DNA from: Phymatolithon calcareum
Lineage: Eukaryota; Rhodophyta; Florideophyceae; Hapalidiales
Assembly: GCA_977006965.1 (NCBI GenBank)
Contig: OZ345364.1
Location: forward strand, 620,001-684,000
DNA length: 64,000 bases
Direction of reading: 5' to 3'
A model generated the notes under the pieces. It saw nothing but the letters and a program-made list of their open reading frames with translations, was not told where the DNA came from and did not search any database. Below, piece by piece: positions 1 to 9,104 of the stretch (position 1 is its first letter; each line of letters begins with the position of its first letter). A program made the translations under genes and the position numbers.

Positions 1-484
1 ATGAAGATCTGCAGCAAGCTCTCGACAAAGCCAAGGAGGGCTCAGTCGCAAAGAAAGGGCGAGGAAAAGAAATAATTGAGTTATGGGCAGAGGAAGAAGA
101 GGGAAGATCGCTCGAGATACCAACTGATTCGAACAATCTACCGATGGTTCTCCGCGTAAGAGAAAGATCTACACGGTTGCGATGCCTACGGCTGATATTC
201 AAAAGAGCACCTCTTTGGAGAAAATCAGTACTTGGTGCATACTTTGGTGTCACAGCCGTGATTGAGCTGGTCGCGCTCCAACGCATTCTATCTTCATCCA
301 AGATTAGTCCTGAAATTGAATATGAATGTAAGCGACTAACTGGAGCACTTGTTGAGAGAGAAATACGAATCAAGGATGTACTGAACAGTCAAACTACGTG
401 AGCTTAGAAAATCGTGCGAAAGCGGCCCTGTTACTCTTCAAGAGAGGCCTTGGGAGCTTTTAAAATAAATCAACACATATCCCC
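1..484 (+). mobile_element. nLTR-7 copy a: 3' end of a non-LTR retrotransposon
   Basis: The 3' terminal part of a non-LTR retrotransposon, cut by the window edge. An open frame (3-401) is followed by a short 3' UTR with an 11-nt self-complementary block (434-444), TTTTAAAATAAAT at 459-471 and a terminal CCCC at 481-484. The same protein and 3' end occur on the minus strand at 37082-39950, where reverse transcriptase motifs confirm the class. No TSD can be tested because the 5' side is outside the window. Confidence 0.85.
3..401 (+). CDS. C-terminal part of nLTR-7 ORF2 (partial)
   Basis: The open frame enters from the window edge and ends at TGA (399-401). It encodes the tail found after the reverse transcriptase in several families of this window: a charged helical stretch (ALDKAKEGSVAKKGRGKE), then an IP-x-D...LP motif, then RLRCLRLIFKRAPLWRKS, then an acidic end with EYECKRLT. 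The role of this tail is unknown to me. Its position after the RT and its conservation in nLTR-4, -6 and -7 suggest an RNA- or DNA-binding function, which is inference. The reading frame is intact over this part. Confidence 0.75.
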   Translation, partial: EDLQQALDKAKEGSVAKKGRGKEIIELWAEEEEGRSLEIPTDSNNLPMVLRVRERSTRLRCLRLIFKRAPLWRKSVLGAYFGVTAVIELVALQRILSSSKISPEIEYECKRLTGALVEREIRIKDVLNSQTT

Positions 485-639
485 TGACCGTACCGTACCA
501 TCTCTTCATCGTGAAGATTTAGCGACAATGAAGATGGGCGAGGATGAGTACCGTAAGCAGTCCTCGCGGGTACCGCGCTTTGCCGGTGTTGGCTCGGTTC
601 AAGCTGGCGAGCTTCTGCAATGCCATCGTCAGTGTCCCC

Positions 640-1580
640 TATCTTGACGTTGAACGTTTTGACTGCCTTAAAGTTAGTCTTCTTAGGAGGATTTGGGCGA
701 GAATAACGACTTTCCGGTTCCCTCGGATATGGCTATGTAGGGAAATTGGTCCATAGCTTTTCGTTTTGCAAATGTCTCCGTCCTAATATATCGGGACAAC
801 CTTAACCCTTCTCTAGTCCAATGGGGTCATTCGAAATCGGCCACAGGCTTGCCATATTTCAAACCAAAGTCTCGCTCTCTGCTTCGGGTCAACCTTTACC
901 ATCTCGTTCCTGACCGTATCCAGCCCCAGGACTGATGAAGTAACCGATTCGATGTCATGCCGAAATGCCCAGTCTGGGCTGAACGTTCTCGGGTCAATTT
1001 CCATACATTTGTTTGCGGAGCATACATTGGCGATGTGGGAAGAAAGCAGCCGCGGCGCAAGCTCCTCGCCTTCCTTAGTTTTCCCTGTATTTCCCTGCAA
1101 GTGTCCTTGCCATTTTCGACGTTTTTGAAATGGACGAGGCCGCGGGGAGCTCGTTGAGCTAGTCGACGAATCGTGTTCTTCGCGACCGTGAGTGCCTTTT
1201 TCATCATTGCCTTGAATTGTTTGTCTATCGCGGCACCTGCTTCGTTTTTGGACTGGGGAGCTTTTTTTAAGAGCCGAGTTTGTTCTTTTGCAATATACTC
1301 TCTTTCCGCCGTCCGTTGCCACAAGCGTTAGCAGATGCGTTGGTAACTTTTAAACAAAAATCTACCTCTCTTCTTTTTCCGTTGTCCAGGAGGAGGGTTG
1401 AGTCCTGTCGTCTCAAATTTTTTTGGCGCCATGGTCTGAGTAGAGCATTCACTGCAGATTTGGTCCGGTGAACCCAAACTGATGGTGTTTTGGAAAATGG
1501 GTATTAACGCACTTACGACGATACTGGTGAAGCCAAGTTCGAAAAATAGTGACGTTAACATGTCTGTATCTACTCATTGA
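640..1580 (-). mobile_element. Degenerate non-LTR element related to nLTR-1 (RT region)
   Basis: Minus-strand remnant of the region linking endonuclease to reverse transcriptase. Two overlapping frames (1324-896 and 1322-813) carry consecutive parts of one protein, so a frameshift lies near 1050-1090. Recognisable blocks: PWRQKNL near 1430, the basic EREYIAKEQTRLLKKAPQ segment, then MVKVDPKQRARLWFEIWQAC near 870. Further on, VPIYxDGD and SYGPISLHSHIRG (820-720) match the nLTR-1 motif SYRPISLLSHMRK. Several stops make it non-functional. It is clearly more diverged than the other nLTR-1 copies. Confidence 0.7.
1318..1380 (+). mobile_element. Very short nLTR-1-type 3' end inserted in the preceding element
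   Basis: About 60 bp matching the family 3' end: the GCGTTAGCAGATGC stem-loop (1325-1338), then AACAAAAATCTACC and a TTC-type tail. It lies in the plus orientation inside the minus-strand RT remnant and separates two adjoining parts of that coding sequence. A diverged duplication (CTTTCCGYYGTCC on both sides) may be its TSD. Confidence 0.55.
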
Positions 1581-1792
1581 GAATAGCCTCTCAATGTACA
1601 GACTCCCTAAAGAGGACAGCGCGTGGACTAAGCGAGTGCACGACGAGCTCTTGACCATGTTTCATGCTGTCGCCAAGCAAACCTGAAATCACGCGCGTCA
1701 CAGGACAGTGGAGTAATTTTCCCCCTCGAGGTCCCGAAGGAGACCAGAAGTGGGTTTATGTAGTCCACTGAATCATGTTACACAAACAAAAT
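1581..1792 (+). mobile_element. nLTR-1 fragment: ORF2 end and start of 3' UTR
   Basis: This segment aligns with 52480-52690. The reading frame ends MYRLPKEDSAWTKR...HAVAKQT-stop near 1685, followed by the shared UTR blocks TCACAGGACAG, CCCTCGAGGTCC and TTTATGTAGTCCACTGAATC. It lacks the usual AATAAA and TTC tail, so the 3' end is missing. Confidence 0.7.
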
Positions 1793-3059
1793 AGATTGTG
1801 ATAGCGAGGTAGGCTTGGAGACTGCCTGCCTTGACAGGCTTTAGAAAGATCTGCGGTTTTATTCGAAACATAATACCGAAATTTTGACGACTTTGCTTTC
1901 ACGGCATCCAACGGCCTAGCTCCCCAGAGAAGGCGAGCAGTGTCGCGCTTCTCCTTACTAGAGTTCCCGGACACCGTCCTGTAACTCTTAGGAACCTCCT
2001 CCCGGACAAGCACCGCTTGCCGGAAAACCGGATTGCCGTAGTTGTAGCCGTGCGATAGCTTCACTACTACTACAAAAGACTATGAAGGGTGGGTGGGTGG
2101 TCAATAAAAAACGCGGGCTGCCAACTCGAAAAGCTCGCCTGTCTAGCCTCCGCCGAGAAATCAGATATCGCACGAGTCCTTGTGCGAAACGGAGAGCCGG
2201 TGTACCAAAAAGCTCCTCACGCTGTTCGCTGCCTTACGCGCGGTTCACGTCTCGGTTTGCTTCCGTGTGAACGCGTCTGCAAGCTTGCGATGCGTGTGCT
2301 GGAGATCAAGGTTTCTTCGGCGTCCTGCTTGATATAGAAATTTCGATCGGCGAGGCTCGGACTCTGGAGCAGTTGCTGGCGACTGCTTGCGCCGGTGCGA
2401 CTGTCGCGCAAGCTCTCGACTCTGCGCTGCGTGCCGCCGCGTTTTCAACTGCCGCCGGGTGTTCGCGCCTGTGAATGTGACGCACAGAGTCTCGGACTGT
2501 CGCAGCGCGGCGCCGCGTGGCGCAACCTAATGAGAGGGTCGCATGGAAAGCGTCCGGAAGGCGTCTTTGGCCCGGTCGTCACGCGCCTAACTTAGGCGCG
2601 TCCTAAGGGTTCTTCCAGTCGGCCACCGGTTGTGGCGCCCAGGCGCTGTCGGGCGACTTAGGTTGTCGTTGGAGAGTCTTAGCGCGTGGCGGCTTCTCGA
2701 ATGCCGCTAGTTGCGGCACGAGACAGTGTCGAACGACCTGGCTCGGCACGGGGATGCTTTGCGCGGCGCCGCTCCTCGACTGTCACTGGTTGCGGCTCCA
2801 AGACAGTCATTAACGATGTCGATCAACGCCCGGATGTCATCGCGAGTGGTTGCTTTCCCGCTTCCGCCGGATGTGCCGCCGCGGCATAACAATGAGTATC
2901 AATTCATGCGAGGCACTGGCGGTAGTTGTCTTGTAGGGGCGTATATACCGTCGTCGGTGGTCTGCACGCAGTGCATGATCTCAAGAGGCAGGTGACAGCA
3001 GGATTGAGGTGGGCAAATCTGAGAAGATCGCCATACCTCCGCACCGTCTCTGGCCTTAC
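1793..3059. other. No supported gene; GC-rich stretch at about 2070-2900
   Basis: Only short overlapping open frames on both strands (up to 102 codons, 2064-1756 minus) with no recognisable domain. From about 2070 to 2900 the base composition shifts to GC-rich with many CG dinucleotides. Related phrases recur (GCCGCTAGTTGCGG and CACTGGTTGCGG, each near an AGACAGT), which hints at a decayed repeat or CpG-rich regulatory DNA. Confidence 0.4.
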
Positions 3060-3215
3060 TGCTCCGCCAAAGCGTGTTCTTCGAAAAGGGTAAAGCTTTC
3101 TTTAGAAAGAACCCAGGCTTAAATTCTTGGCACTACGAAAGATGCCCCAAGCCTCAGCACTGCTGTCAGCAGATGCTCTAGTATCTTGTAAATAAAAGTC
3201 TTTTTGAGATCTTGT
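3060..3215 (+). mobile_element. Possible 3' end of another non-LTR family
   Basis: The order of blocks resembles the nLTR-1 3' end: GGCACTACGAAAGATGCCCCAA, then GTCAGCAGATGCT, then TTGTAAATAAAAGTC and a T-rich tail. Similarity is partial and no coding sequence is attached. Confidence 0.4.
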
Positions 3216-4224
3216 TCTTTCTGTCATCCTCCTCCTCCTTTCTCATCCCTCAAGTACCTGGTTTCTGTTAGTTATCACTTTGTATCTTCTCTCCATAAAG
3301 ATCTAGATTCTTGAAGTAAGGCGTGCAAATAAGTCGATATGTGAAGGAAATTTGATATTCATTGCAAACTAATGGTCAAGGATGTCGCTTCGGAATAAAG
3401 GACCAAGGAAATCGACAAGACGTGCCCGAGGCGAGCATTAATCCTAGTGTCTATGTGACGGGAATTTTCCCTCAGTTGAGAGGCACTTTTTCCTCAATTG
3501 CTACTCATTATTAGGCTCAGAAAAAGCATCAACTAGTTGAAGTACCACAAATGTTGATTGCGGTGTCACTTCGCACTATTAAATTGTTCTTGAATTGGAC
3601 AGTCAGGTCAGGGTTGGATAATCCGGAGATTATGGTGATTCAACCCTTTGTATCAATGACCTCCCGATACCGAAGTTGCCAAGCTTTCTCGAATGAGCGA
3701 GATGACTTATTCGCGCGCCAGCCTGATATCAATCAAAGTCAAGCTTTCCGCTTGGCGAGGTGACTTGATGAAGTCAGCAATTGTCGTCCTTTGATTCACA
3801 GCCCTAAGGTAGGATCAAAAGAGGATAATAGATTCCACGATTGTAGTGCTTGAATGGTCTATGAATCAGTAGCTACGTCCACGACGAGTGGTACGCTCTG
3901 TCTCCAGCGATCGGTTTCTGCCGCACTAGCTTGCGCTAGAATTTGACGTGTGGTTATTCCTTCTTGTTCTTGATGCTTGGTTCCTTTTCAGTGAGGAACT
4001 CCCAGCGACCTTTTATATAATTTCTGCTACACCAATTTCGTCACCCAACTTGGGTAAGCATTTGCGTTCCTATTGAACACGAAAATAAACTATCCACGAA
4101 ATCAGTCGAATGATTGCTACTGTAATATACGCAATAAGTGTTGCGTGCAATGTATACGAGCAGGCCTTCTACGTCACAGGGAGTTTCAGCAAAATCGTTG
4201 AGGATCTTGCTCTTCAAAGAAGAA

Positions 4225-4396
4225 TTGAGATCAGAGGTAGGTTTTCTAATTTTGCTGACTATAGCCGTTTTTATGCGAAATGGAGCCTCTGGGCTCTGAG
4301 TTGAGTCCTCGTGGCTCATCAGAAGTGTTGCCCCAAGCGTCTGCAGATGCGTTGGTAACACTATAATAAAAATCTCCACTTTTTCTTCTTCTTCTT
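4225..4396 (+). mobile_element. nLTR-12 copy a: short TTC-tailed non-LTR end with TSD
   Basis: A 172-bp piece flanked by CTTCAAAGAAGAA (4212-4224 and 4397-4409). It holds the GCGTC-TGCA-GATGC stem-loop (4337-4350), the signal ATAATAAAAATC and a (TTC)n tail. Nearly identical copies lie at 11341-11517 (minus) and 53630-53937 (plus). Confidence 0.85.
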
Positions 4397-4409
4397 CTTC
4401 AAAGAAGAA

Positions 4410-4718
4410 GGAGACGTCTCGGAGTCCAACAGAAAGAGAAAAATTCCCTATGATCTGCCCGGGTCCACCCCGGCGATTATCAGACTCCCGAAAACACGGC
4501 ACCGCCAATTAGCGATAAAGTGGGCATTCGGTCGGTTCCCCCCAATGAGCACATCACTTCTCACAGACAAGTTCGGTGATACTGTACCAATCCTCATGAG
4601 CAACCTGGAAGAATACCTCGGAAGATATCAACTGACCAAAGAGGAGATTGATATCACTGAAAAAGCTCTAGACAAGCTACTCTTCTTCACTATCGTCTTT
4701 TACGACGACATGGAATAG
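4410..4718 (+). pseudogene. C-terminal part of nLTR-11 ORF2
   Basis: Open frame from the insertion point to TAG (4716-4718). It carries RKRKIPYDLPGSTPAIIRLP, then RHRQLAIKWAFGRFPP, then an acidic helical end with EKALDKLLFF. The same arrangement ends ORF2 in nLTR-2, nLTR-5 and nLTR-8, so it is a shared C-terminal module. The upstream part of the protein is absent because of 5' truncation. Confidence 0.7.
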
Positions 4719-5010
4719 AAAAGGCGTCAACTGAGGAAATCTGATCAGTGGACCCCAAGCTTTTCCCTCCGCCCTTTTACGGGAGAGGGTTTTTGCAGCT
4801 AGGGCTACGACGTTAACCCGGGTTACAAGTATTTAAATATATGATCGAAGCTACAACGTAGCTGCTGAAACGCATCTCCCTTGCAGTCTCATGAGTGTTA
4901 CTGAGGGCGTTTAATAAATTCCAAATTCAAAAAAAGGCCTTCTACGTCGCGTTGGTCCACGTGGAATACCTCGAACACGCTCTAGTCCCCATGCTGAGTC
5001 TCGACAGCTT

Positions 5011-6597
5011 CGCCAGCAAGTCTATTACATGATGAGCACACGAGGATTATTTCCTTGACTTGGCAGACTCTGCAGTTGTTTTGAACAGTTAAAGTAGTCA
5101 TCATTCCACCTAAGGCTTACTTTTCATCTTCGTGGGAGTTAAGTGGGTTTCGACACCGCCCCCGGAGCACATTTATGTTCTGGAGTACTGAACATAGATG
5201 AATATTGCGCGAGGCAATGAATCCGGGAGGACAGGGCCCCTTGTACCAGAGGATGGGACCACAAGATGGCGCAGTACCACTGTGCTATGAGCAGTTTCAG
5301 GTTCTAAACCTTTTTGCTTCTCACCCTCTGCCGTGGTCCCCAGCTCAAGATGCAGCATTATTTCACGTCTTCTTTAGGCTCAATTCTGAACCTCGCAACC
5401 TTTCTCCGGTTTACGGTGGATGGCGATGTATTAAAGCAGACCATTTTCAACCCAATGGCCTCCGTTGCCATACCAAAGAGATATGAATCTGCCAAAGAAA
5501 ATCAGGTCTATCAGAGACACAGTGGGCTTTTTGTGATCATTAAGGACATCGACAAAATCCTGAACGAGCGCCCACCGGTGCAGTACGGACGACATAGTGC
5601 CTTGTTCACTTGGTTGCACGTTGAATGTGATGTACCGGAGGTACTCGGAGAGTCTGTCTCTGGTCATTCCAGTCTTTAAAATTGAAGTAGCGAGGATGTA
5701 CTTGTTCCCCATGGTAGACGTCCATAAATCACTTTGCGCCCAATTCAAACCTTTTCATGAGGAAGAGTATTCCGAAAATCTTAAGAAGCTCTGTCGCTGT
5801 AGTCTCAATTCTTCCTATTCGTTTCAGCTTAGCGGACGCCAAAGCAACAATTGCTCGCAGGTGTACTCGTCGAAATATCGTCATGACAGAATGGTACTTT
5901 GTGTGGAATCCGATGCCACCGTTCTCGGAGATAACATCTCCGTTTATAGTGCGAACTTTCCAGAACTGACGGCGCATCCTTCAACCAGTTTGACGTATAA
6001 CTTCGCGCTCGAACCGTGGCACTCCATGAGCAAAAGTACTCTGCTCACGGTCTGGCGCCATGACATCAAACACCTCTTGCGATTATTGGTCCCAAGAACC
6101 ATGCCGGGTGTAGGCGAGAGAGCCCGGAAGAGGGCGGTCAGAGCTCCTGTTGATTGTATGGTAGGTTTGTGCTGCCTTCTGTCGAGAGTGTGGTTGATAC
6201 TGAACTGAGCACTCGGCGTTTGGCGAAAAAGATTGGCCACCGCGAGTACTGTAAGCCGGCTGTCCTGGTACAGATTTTCGCCTGCTGGGACTCGAGACAA
6301 GGATTCAAGAGGAAGAAGAGCCTTCGTCTGCCTTTCCTGCCTTGCTTTGAACAATCTTGATAGTCTTAATCTTACTCTTTTTCATTGGTTTCTGAACTAG
6401 GACCCCTTTGACACAAGTGACTTGCTCACGCGACCTTTGATTTCGTCGACAAGTACCTTTTGAACCGTGCCGCTCTCTCTTTTTGACTTGTAAAATCCTC
6501 CATACAGTCGGTAGGACTCTTCGAGACTGGTCACCAATTATTCCTTGGTCTGTACGGCTGCACCGACTTCTCGGCGCTGGCCTTTTTCTCGCGACAT
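5011..6597 (-). pseudogene. P1 transposase, piggyBac-like (DDE_Tnp_1_7 type), broken
   Basis: The reading frame would begin at ATG 6597 (MSREKGQ, aligned with MSREKDPRR of P2). It continues through frames 6354-5944 and 5977-5729 to 5748-5431. Recognisable core blocks: LLKIFGILFLMKRFE, SEYLRYITFN and WYGNGGHWVENGL, followed by IAIHRKPEKG and, in another frame, LPDSLPRAIF where related transposases have a second catalytic Asp. The position expected for the first catalytic Asp-Glu reads GR (FFGRFISLWYG), so catalysis is lost. After that the protein jumps to the cysteine-rich end (5170-5011), so the rest of the core is deleted. Confidence 0.75.
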
Positions 6598-6814
6598 GAC
6601 AGATGTGCTTCTTCTAAGTGACCAGCAAATTTTCGTCCCTATCACCGAGCAACGAGACTTTAAGGTAGTTGGGGTGCTCCTGACCAAGAACAAAAGGACC
6701 CCTTTCCGAATCAGGGGCTAATAAACTGTTGCGCATTCTCTTTTCTAATGTTAGTGCATTTTTGAACTTTTAAATTCACCCACAATTGGGGGTGTTCGTC
6801 ACATAGACAATAGT

Positions 6815-6988
6815 GGAAGAAGAAGAAAGGTTGATTTCAATTTAAAAGATACCAGCGCATCTGCTGACGCTTGGTGCATCTTTCCTAGTGCCAGCAGGTA
6901 TTGCCTGGATTCTGCCTATGGAAGAGTTTCGTTTTTGTTGGTTTAACACGATTTAGTGGACTATAAAAAGCCACCTTTGGTATCCTTG
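6815..6988 (-). mobile_element. nLTR-1 3' end fragment
   Basis: A GAAGAAGAAGAAAGG tail reads outward at the left, followed by the reverse complement of the AAATTG signal region, the GCATCTGCTGACGC stem-loop (6857-6870), the TAGTCCACT-type block and part of the UTR. The right junction abuts an orphan P-element end at 6989. Confidence 0.75.
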
Positions 6989-7028
6989 CCCCTCAATTGA
7001 GGGAAAATTCCCGTGACAAAGACACTAG
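6989..7028 (+). repeat. Orphan 3' end of a piggyBac-like element plus CTAG
   Basis: CCCTCAATTGAGGG followed by AAAATTCCCGTGACAAAGACA and CTAG (7025-7028). This is the P-type 3' terminus, but no element body of its own lies next to it. It sits 180 bp beyond the right end of P1 and is separated from it by an nLTR-1 fragment. Confidence 0.7.
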
Positions 7029-7508
7029 GGTATTGGAAATATGAATGATTAGATAATCAGCAAACGGAAAAGAAGCTAAACATGCTCCCACCACCCTTTG
7101 CCACCAGTCCCCTCAAGAACTACTGAATTTTGCAAGCGTGCAGAAGTTTCATGCAATGAGGGTAGATGTTGCTGTAGTACGTCGCGAACCATGATTTCCC
7201 ATAACTGATTTCTCCTTGCCAGCTGTGTCTGCCGCAAAATCACCTCGAAAGCGGACATAGGCGGGAGGTGAGCTGCGTCCCTTCTCGTTGCATGGAGTAC
7301 AAATATTCGGACATATCTACGACCTCCACTCGTTATGGTTTCAGGGAGAGGCTACGATCAAGTGCACATAAAGGCTCGCAGACGATGTTCGAGCATCCAT
7401 TTTGCCTTTGCGCGCATCGCCCAGTGGAATACATGGACTTCTTTGACTTAGATTGCAAAATCGCAGGAATCCAATCATCCATCAACCACTTCAAGCAAAT
7501 CGGAAAAA
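7029..7508. other. Region downstream of the membrane-protein gene; no supported gene
   Basis: Holds an 83-codon open frame on the plus strand (7268-7519) and a 60-codon one on the minus strand (7258-7076), neither recognisable. It probably contains the 3' flank of the minus-strand gene at 7588-8589. Confidence 0.4.
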
Positions 7509-7514
7509 TTTATT
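7509..7514 (-). promoter_or_regulatory. Polyadenylation signal AATAAA for the membrane-protein gene
   Basis: TTTATT on the plus strand reads AATAAA on the minus strand, about 70 nt past the TAG stop of the gene at 7588-8589. Position and sequence fit a eukaryotic 3' processing signal. Confidence 0.6.
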
Positions 7515-7587
7515 GTTAAAAGTTACAAATTTCGAAATATGTTCAGTAAATAGACGCACTACGCAGAGTGATACATGAATCGATCAT

Positions 7588-8589
7588 CTACATGTCTTCC
7601 TCTTCAGCCTGTTTGAGCATGAAGTAAGGCCCAAGGAAAGTCACCATCATCACCAATCCATTATGCATGGAAGCACCAGCTGCTGGTCCGGCGGCATTGG
7701 GAGCAGCTGCTAGAAATCCAAGCTGCCCAATCGAATAATGCACATGTACGAGCAAGAAGACAAAAAATGTAGCTACACAATACGGTCGTACCAGTTGCTT
7801 CCTTCCGGAGGCGGAGATTGCAATACCCATCAAAGGCCAAATGAGCATGAGAAGTCCAATGACAAGAAGATAAACCGGAATTCGTCCAACATTTGGCGGT
7901 GCAACAAACCGTGTTGGAGTGACCCCGGCTCCGACGTTGGCGAGGACGATGCAAGCTGTGATCACGACCCACAATCCTGCAAGTGCAAGATTGGCGTTCC
8001 AGAAAAGAGCGCGCATCTTGGCGCCGGAGCGCTGCTTAAGGAAGTCACGCTCTGAGCTGAACGCAACAAGTCGTGCCATGAAGACGAATTGTCCGCCTTG
8101 AAGAGCGAGACAGAATGCCAGTGAGGTCATGATGCCCATGACACCGATAAACTTGGAGGCACCGACTGTGAGGCCGGGAATCATAGGCTCGACGATTTCT
8201 GAGATTGTGTAACTCGGTATGAGGAAGACGTAGTCAATGAACACATACCAGCCGAGAATGCTCTGCGTGGCCATTAACGCCATGGTAAGCGTTTTGCTGT
8301 AGTAATTTAGCACCGCAGCGGAGAGACCGACGCAGAGACCAAAGAGACCGAAGATGACCTCGAAGAGTCCGCCGAGAAATTGTGCTGCGAATCGGTTCGG
8401 GCCTGTACTGGAGAAGAGATTGGGCGCAGATGGGGCACCGCGTCGGATGAAACGGATGACACCCTCGTTCGTGACTAGGATGGACCACATGGCGAGAAGA
8501 AAGGCGGCCTCTGTGAACTCCCGCTTACTAGAATCGCCACGCTTCTGAGTCATTGGGTCTTCGGGATCTTGTTGGAATGCATCAGCCAT
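7588..8589 (-). CDS. Multi-pass membrane protein, unknown function
   Basis: An intact 333-codon frame and the best non-transposon gene in the window. The start ATG sits in CACAATGG, a good eukaryotic start context, and no in-frame ATG lies nearby upstream. The N-terminal 25 residues are hydrophilic. About seven or eight hydrophobic segments follow, near residues 27-40, 68-94, 101-125, 143-165, 196-218, 238-258, 269-293 and 310-324. The protein ends in an acidic tail (KQAEEEDM). Basic clusters (RFIRR at 46-50, KQRSGAKMR at 185-193) lie between segments. The codon pattern is cleaner and more GC-rich than the surrounding repeats. I do not recognise the family; a transporter, channel or multi-pass receptor-like protein is possible. 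No intron is needed to explain the sequence. It lies between P1 and an nLTR-3 remnant, both of which stop short of it. Confidence 0.85.
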   Translation of the reverse strand: MADAFQQDPEDPMTQKRGDSSKREFTEAAFLLAMWSILVTNEGVIRFIRRGAPSAPNLFSSTGPNRFAAQFLGGLFEVIFGLFGLCVGLSAAVLNYYSKTLTMALMATQSILGWYVFIDYVFLIPSYTISEIVEPMIPGLTVGASKFIGVMGIMTSLAFCLALQGGQFVFMARLVAFSSERDFLKQRSGAKMRALFWNANLALAGLWVVITACIVLANVGAGVTPTRFVAPPNVGRIPVYLLVIGLLMLIWPLMGIAISASGRKQLVRPYCVATFFVFLLVHVHYSIGQLGFLAAAPNAAGPAAGASMHNGLVMMVTFLGPYFMLKQAEEEDM

Positions 8590-8720
8590 TGTGAGCCGCT
8601 ACTTGAGGATGAGAGTTGCAGAGCGTGTGTGGTGCAGTCAGGAGTTGATGGGCAGAGGTGAGAGATGTCGAGGAATGGGAAGGATGCTGGGATGTGGTTT
8701 TTAAATCGGTTGGCGTAGCA
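8590..8720 (-). promoter_or_regulatory. Probable 5' leader and promoter of the membrane-protein gene
   Basis: Reading on the minus strand, a TATA-like GATTTAAAAACC (about 8697-8708) lies some 110 nt before the ATG. It is followed by a pyrimidine-rich leader with repeated TCTC and CTC blocks. The role is inferred from position only. Confidence 0.4.
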
Positions 8721-9104
8721 GAAGGCGAGAAATGATGGCCTTATTCTCCGGGCTTGCTGCAGGATGGAGAGAAAACAAAAGAGTGGTGCAAGGACTTGCA
8801 CACAAAAATGGTTGCATTGCATTAGCTAACAGAAATCCGCCTCTCTCTCGGAAGTTAAGTTCAATTGGCCGAATCAGCCCATTTTTTCCCAAAGTGGTAG
8901 TTTCTACGCGTGCTCCGCAGAACGTCATAAATAGTTAAAATTCGCGATGGTCATTGGGTATAAAAGAGAAAGTTCTGTCCATCTCCGTGCAATGCAATTG
9001 GCCAATTCTAAACGTCCAGCAATGTTTCTACAACTGTCGTACACAGTTTCTACTCACCAATTACAGTGTTCGGCCGTTTCGATTTCATTTCTTCTTTCCA
9101 GAGG

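Larger units (their letters stand above)
4176..4934 (+). mobile_element. nLTR-11 copy a: 5'-truncated non-LTR retrotransposon with TSD
   Basis: Flanked by a perfect 14-bp TSD, AGGCCTTCTACGTC (4162-4175 and 4935-4948). It ends in AATAAATTCCAAATTCAAAAAA, an AATAAA signal followed by an A tail. It contains the C-terminal part of ORF2 and is itself opened by an nLTR-12 insertion. A second copy lies at 47582-47903 (minus). Confidence 0.9.
3564..5010 (-). mobile_element. Z1: unclassified repeat inserted in P1
   Basis: This segment interrupts the cysteine-rich 3' region of P1. P3 shows the uninterrupted sequence, and joining P1 at 3563 and 5011 restores it without a visible target duplication. Removing nLTR-11 (4176-4934) leaves about 0.7 kb. 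A related copy (Z2) lies at 52809-56935. Both end in GTGCxAAGTGACA. On the minus strand the two copies share a protein-like stretch (GTQxLTQV...W.FLT..EP), so Z probably derives from a coding element. I do not recognise the family. Confidence 0.6.
3448..6809 (-). mobile_element. P1: piggyBac-like DNA transposon with nested insertions
   Basis: Terminal inverted repeats TGTCTATGTGACG lie at 3448 and, as the reverse complement, up to 6809. The flanks are CTAG (3444-3447) and ATAG (6810-6813). Inside on the minus strand is a broken transposase of the piggyBac type (6597 to about 5011). The left end matches the 3' end of P3, including TTTTCCCTCAgTTGAG; the right end matches the 5' end of P3. It is longer than P2 and P3 because it keeps more of the transposase core and contains Z1, nLTR-11 and nLTR-12. 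Many stops make it non-autonomous. Confidence 0.8.

Noticed and set aside
4041-4508. Minus-strand frame with a run of glutamates
   Set aside because: It crosses Z1, nLTR-11 and nLTR-12; the glutamate run is the TTC tail of nLTR-12 read backwards.
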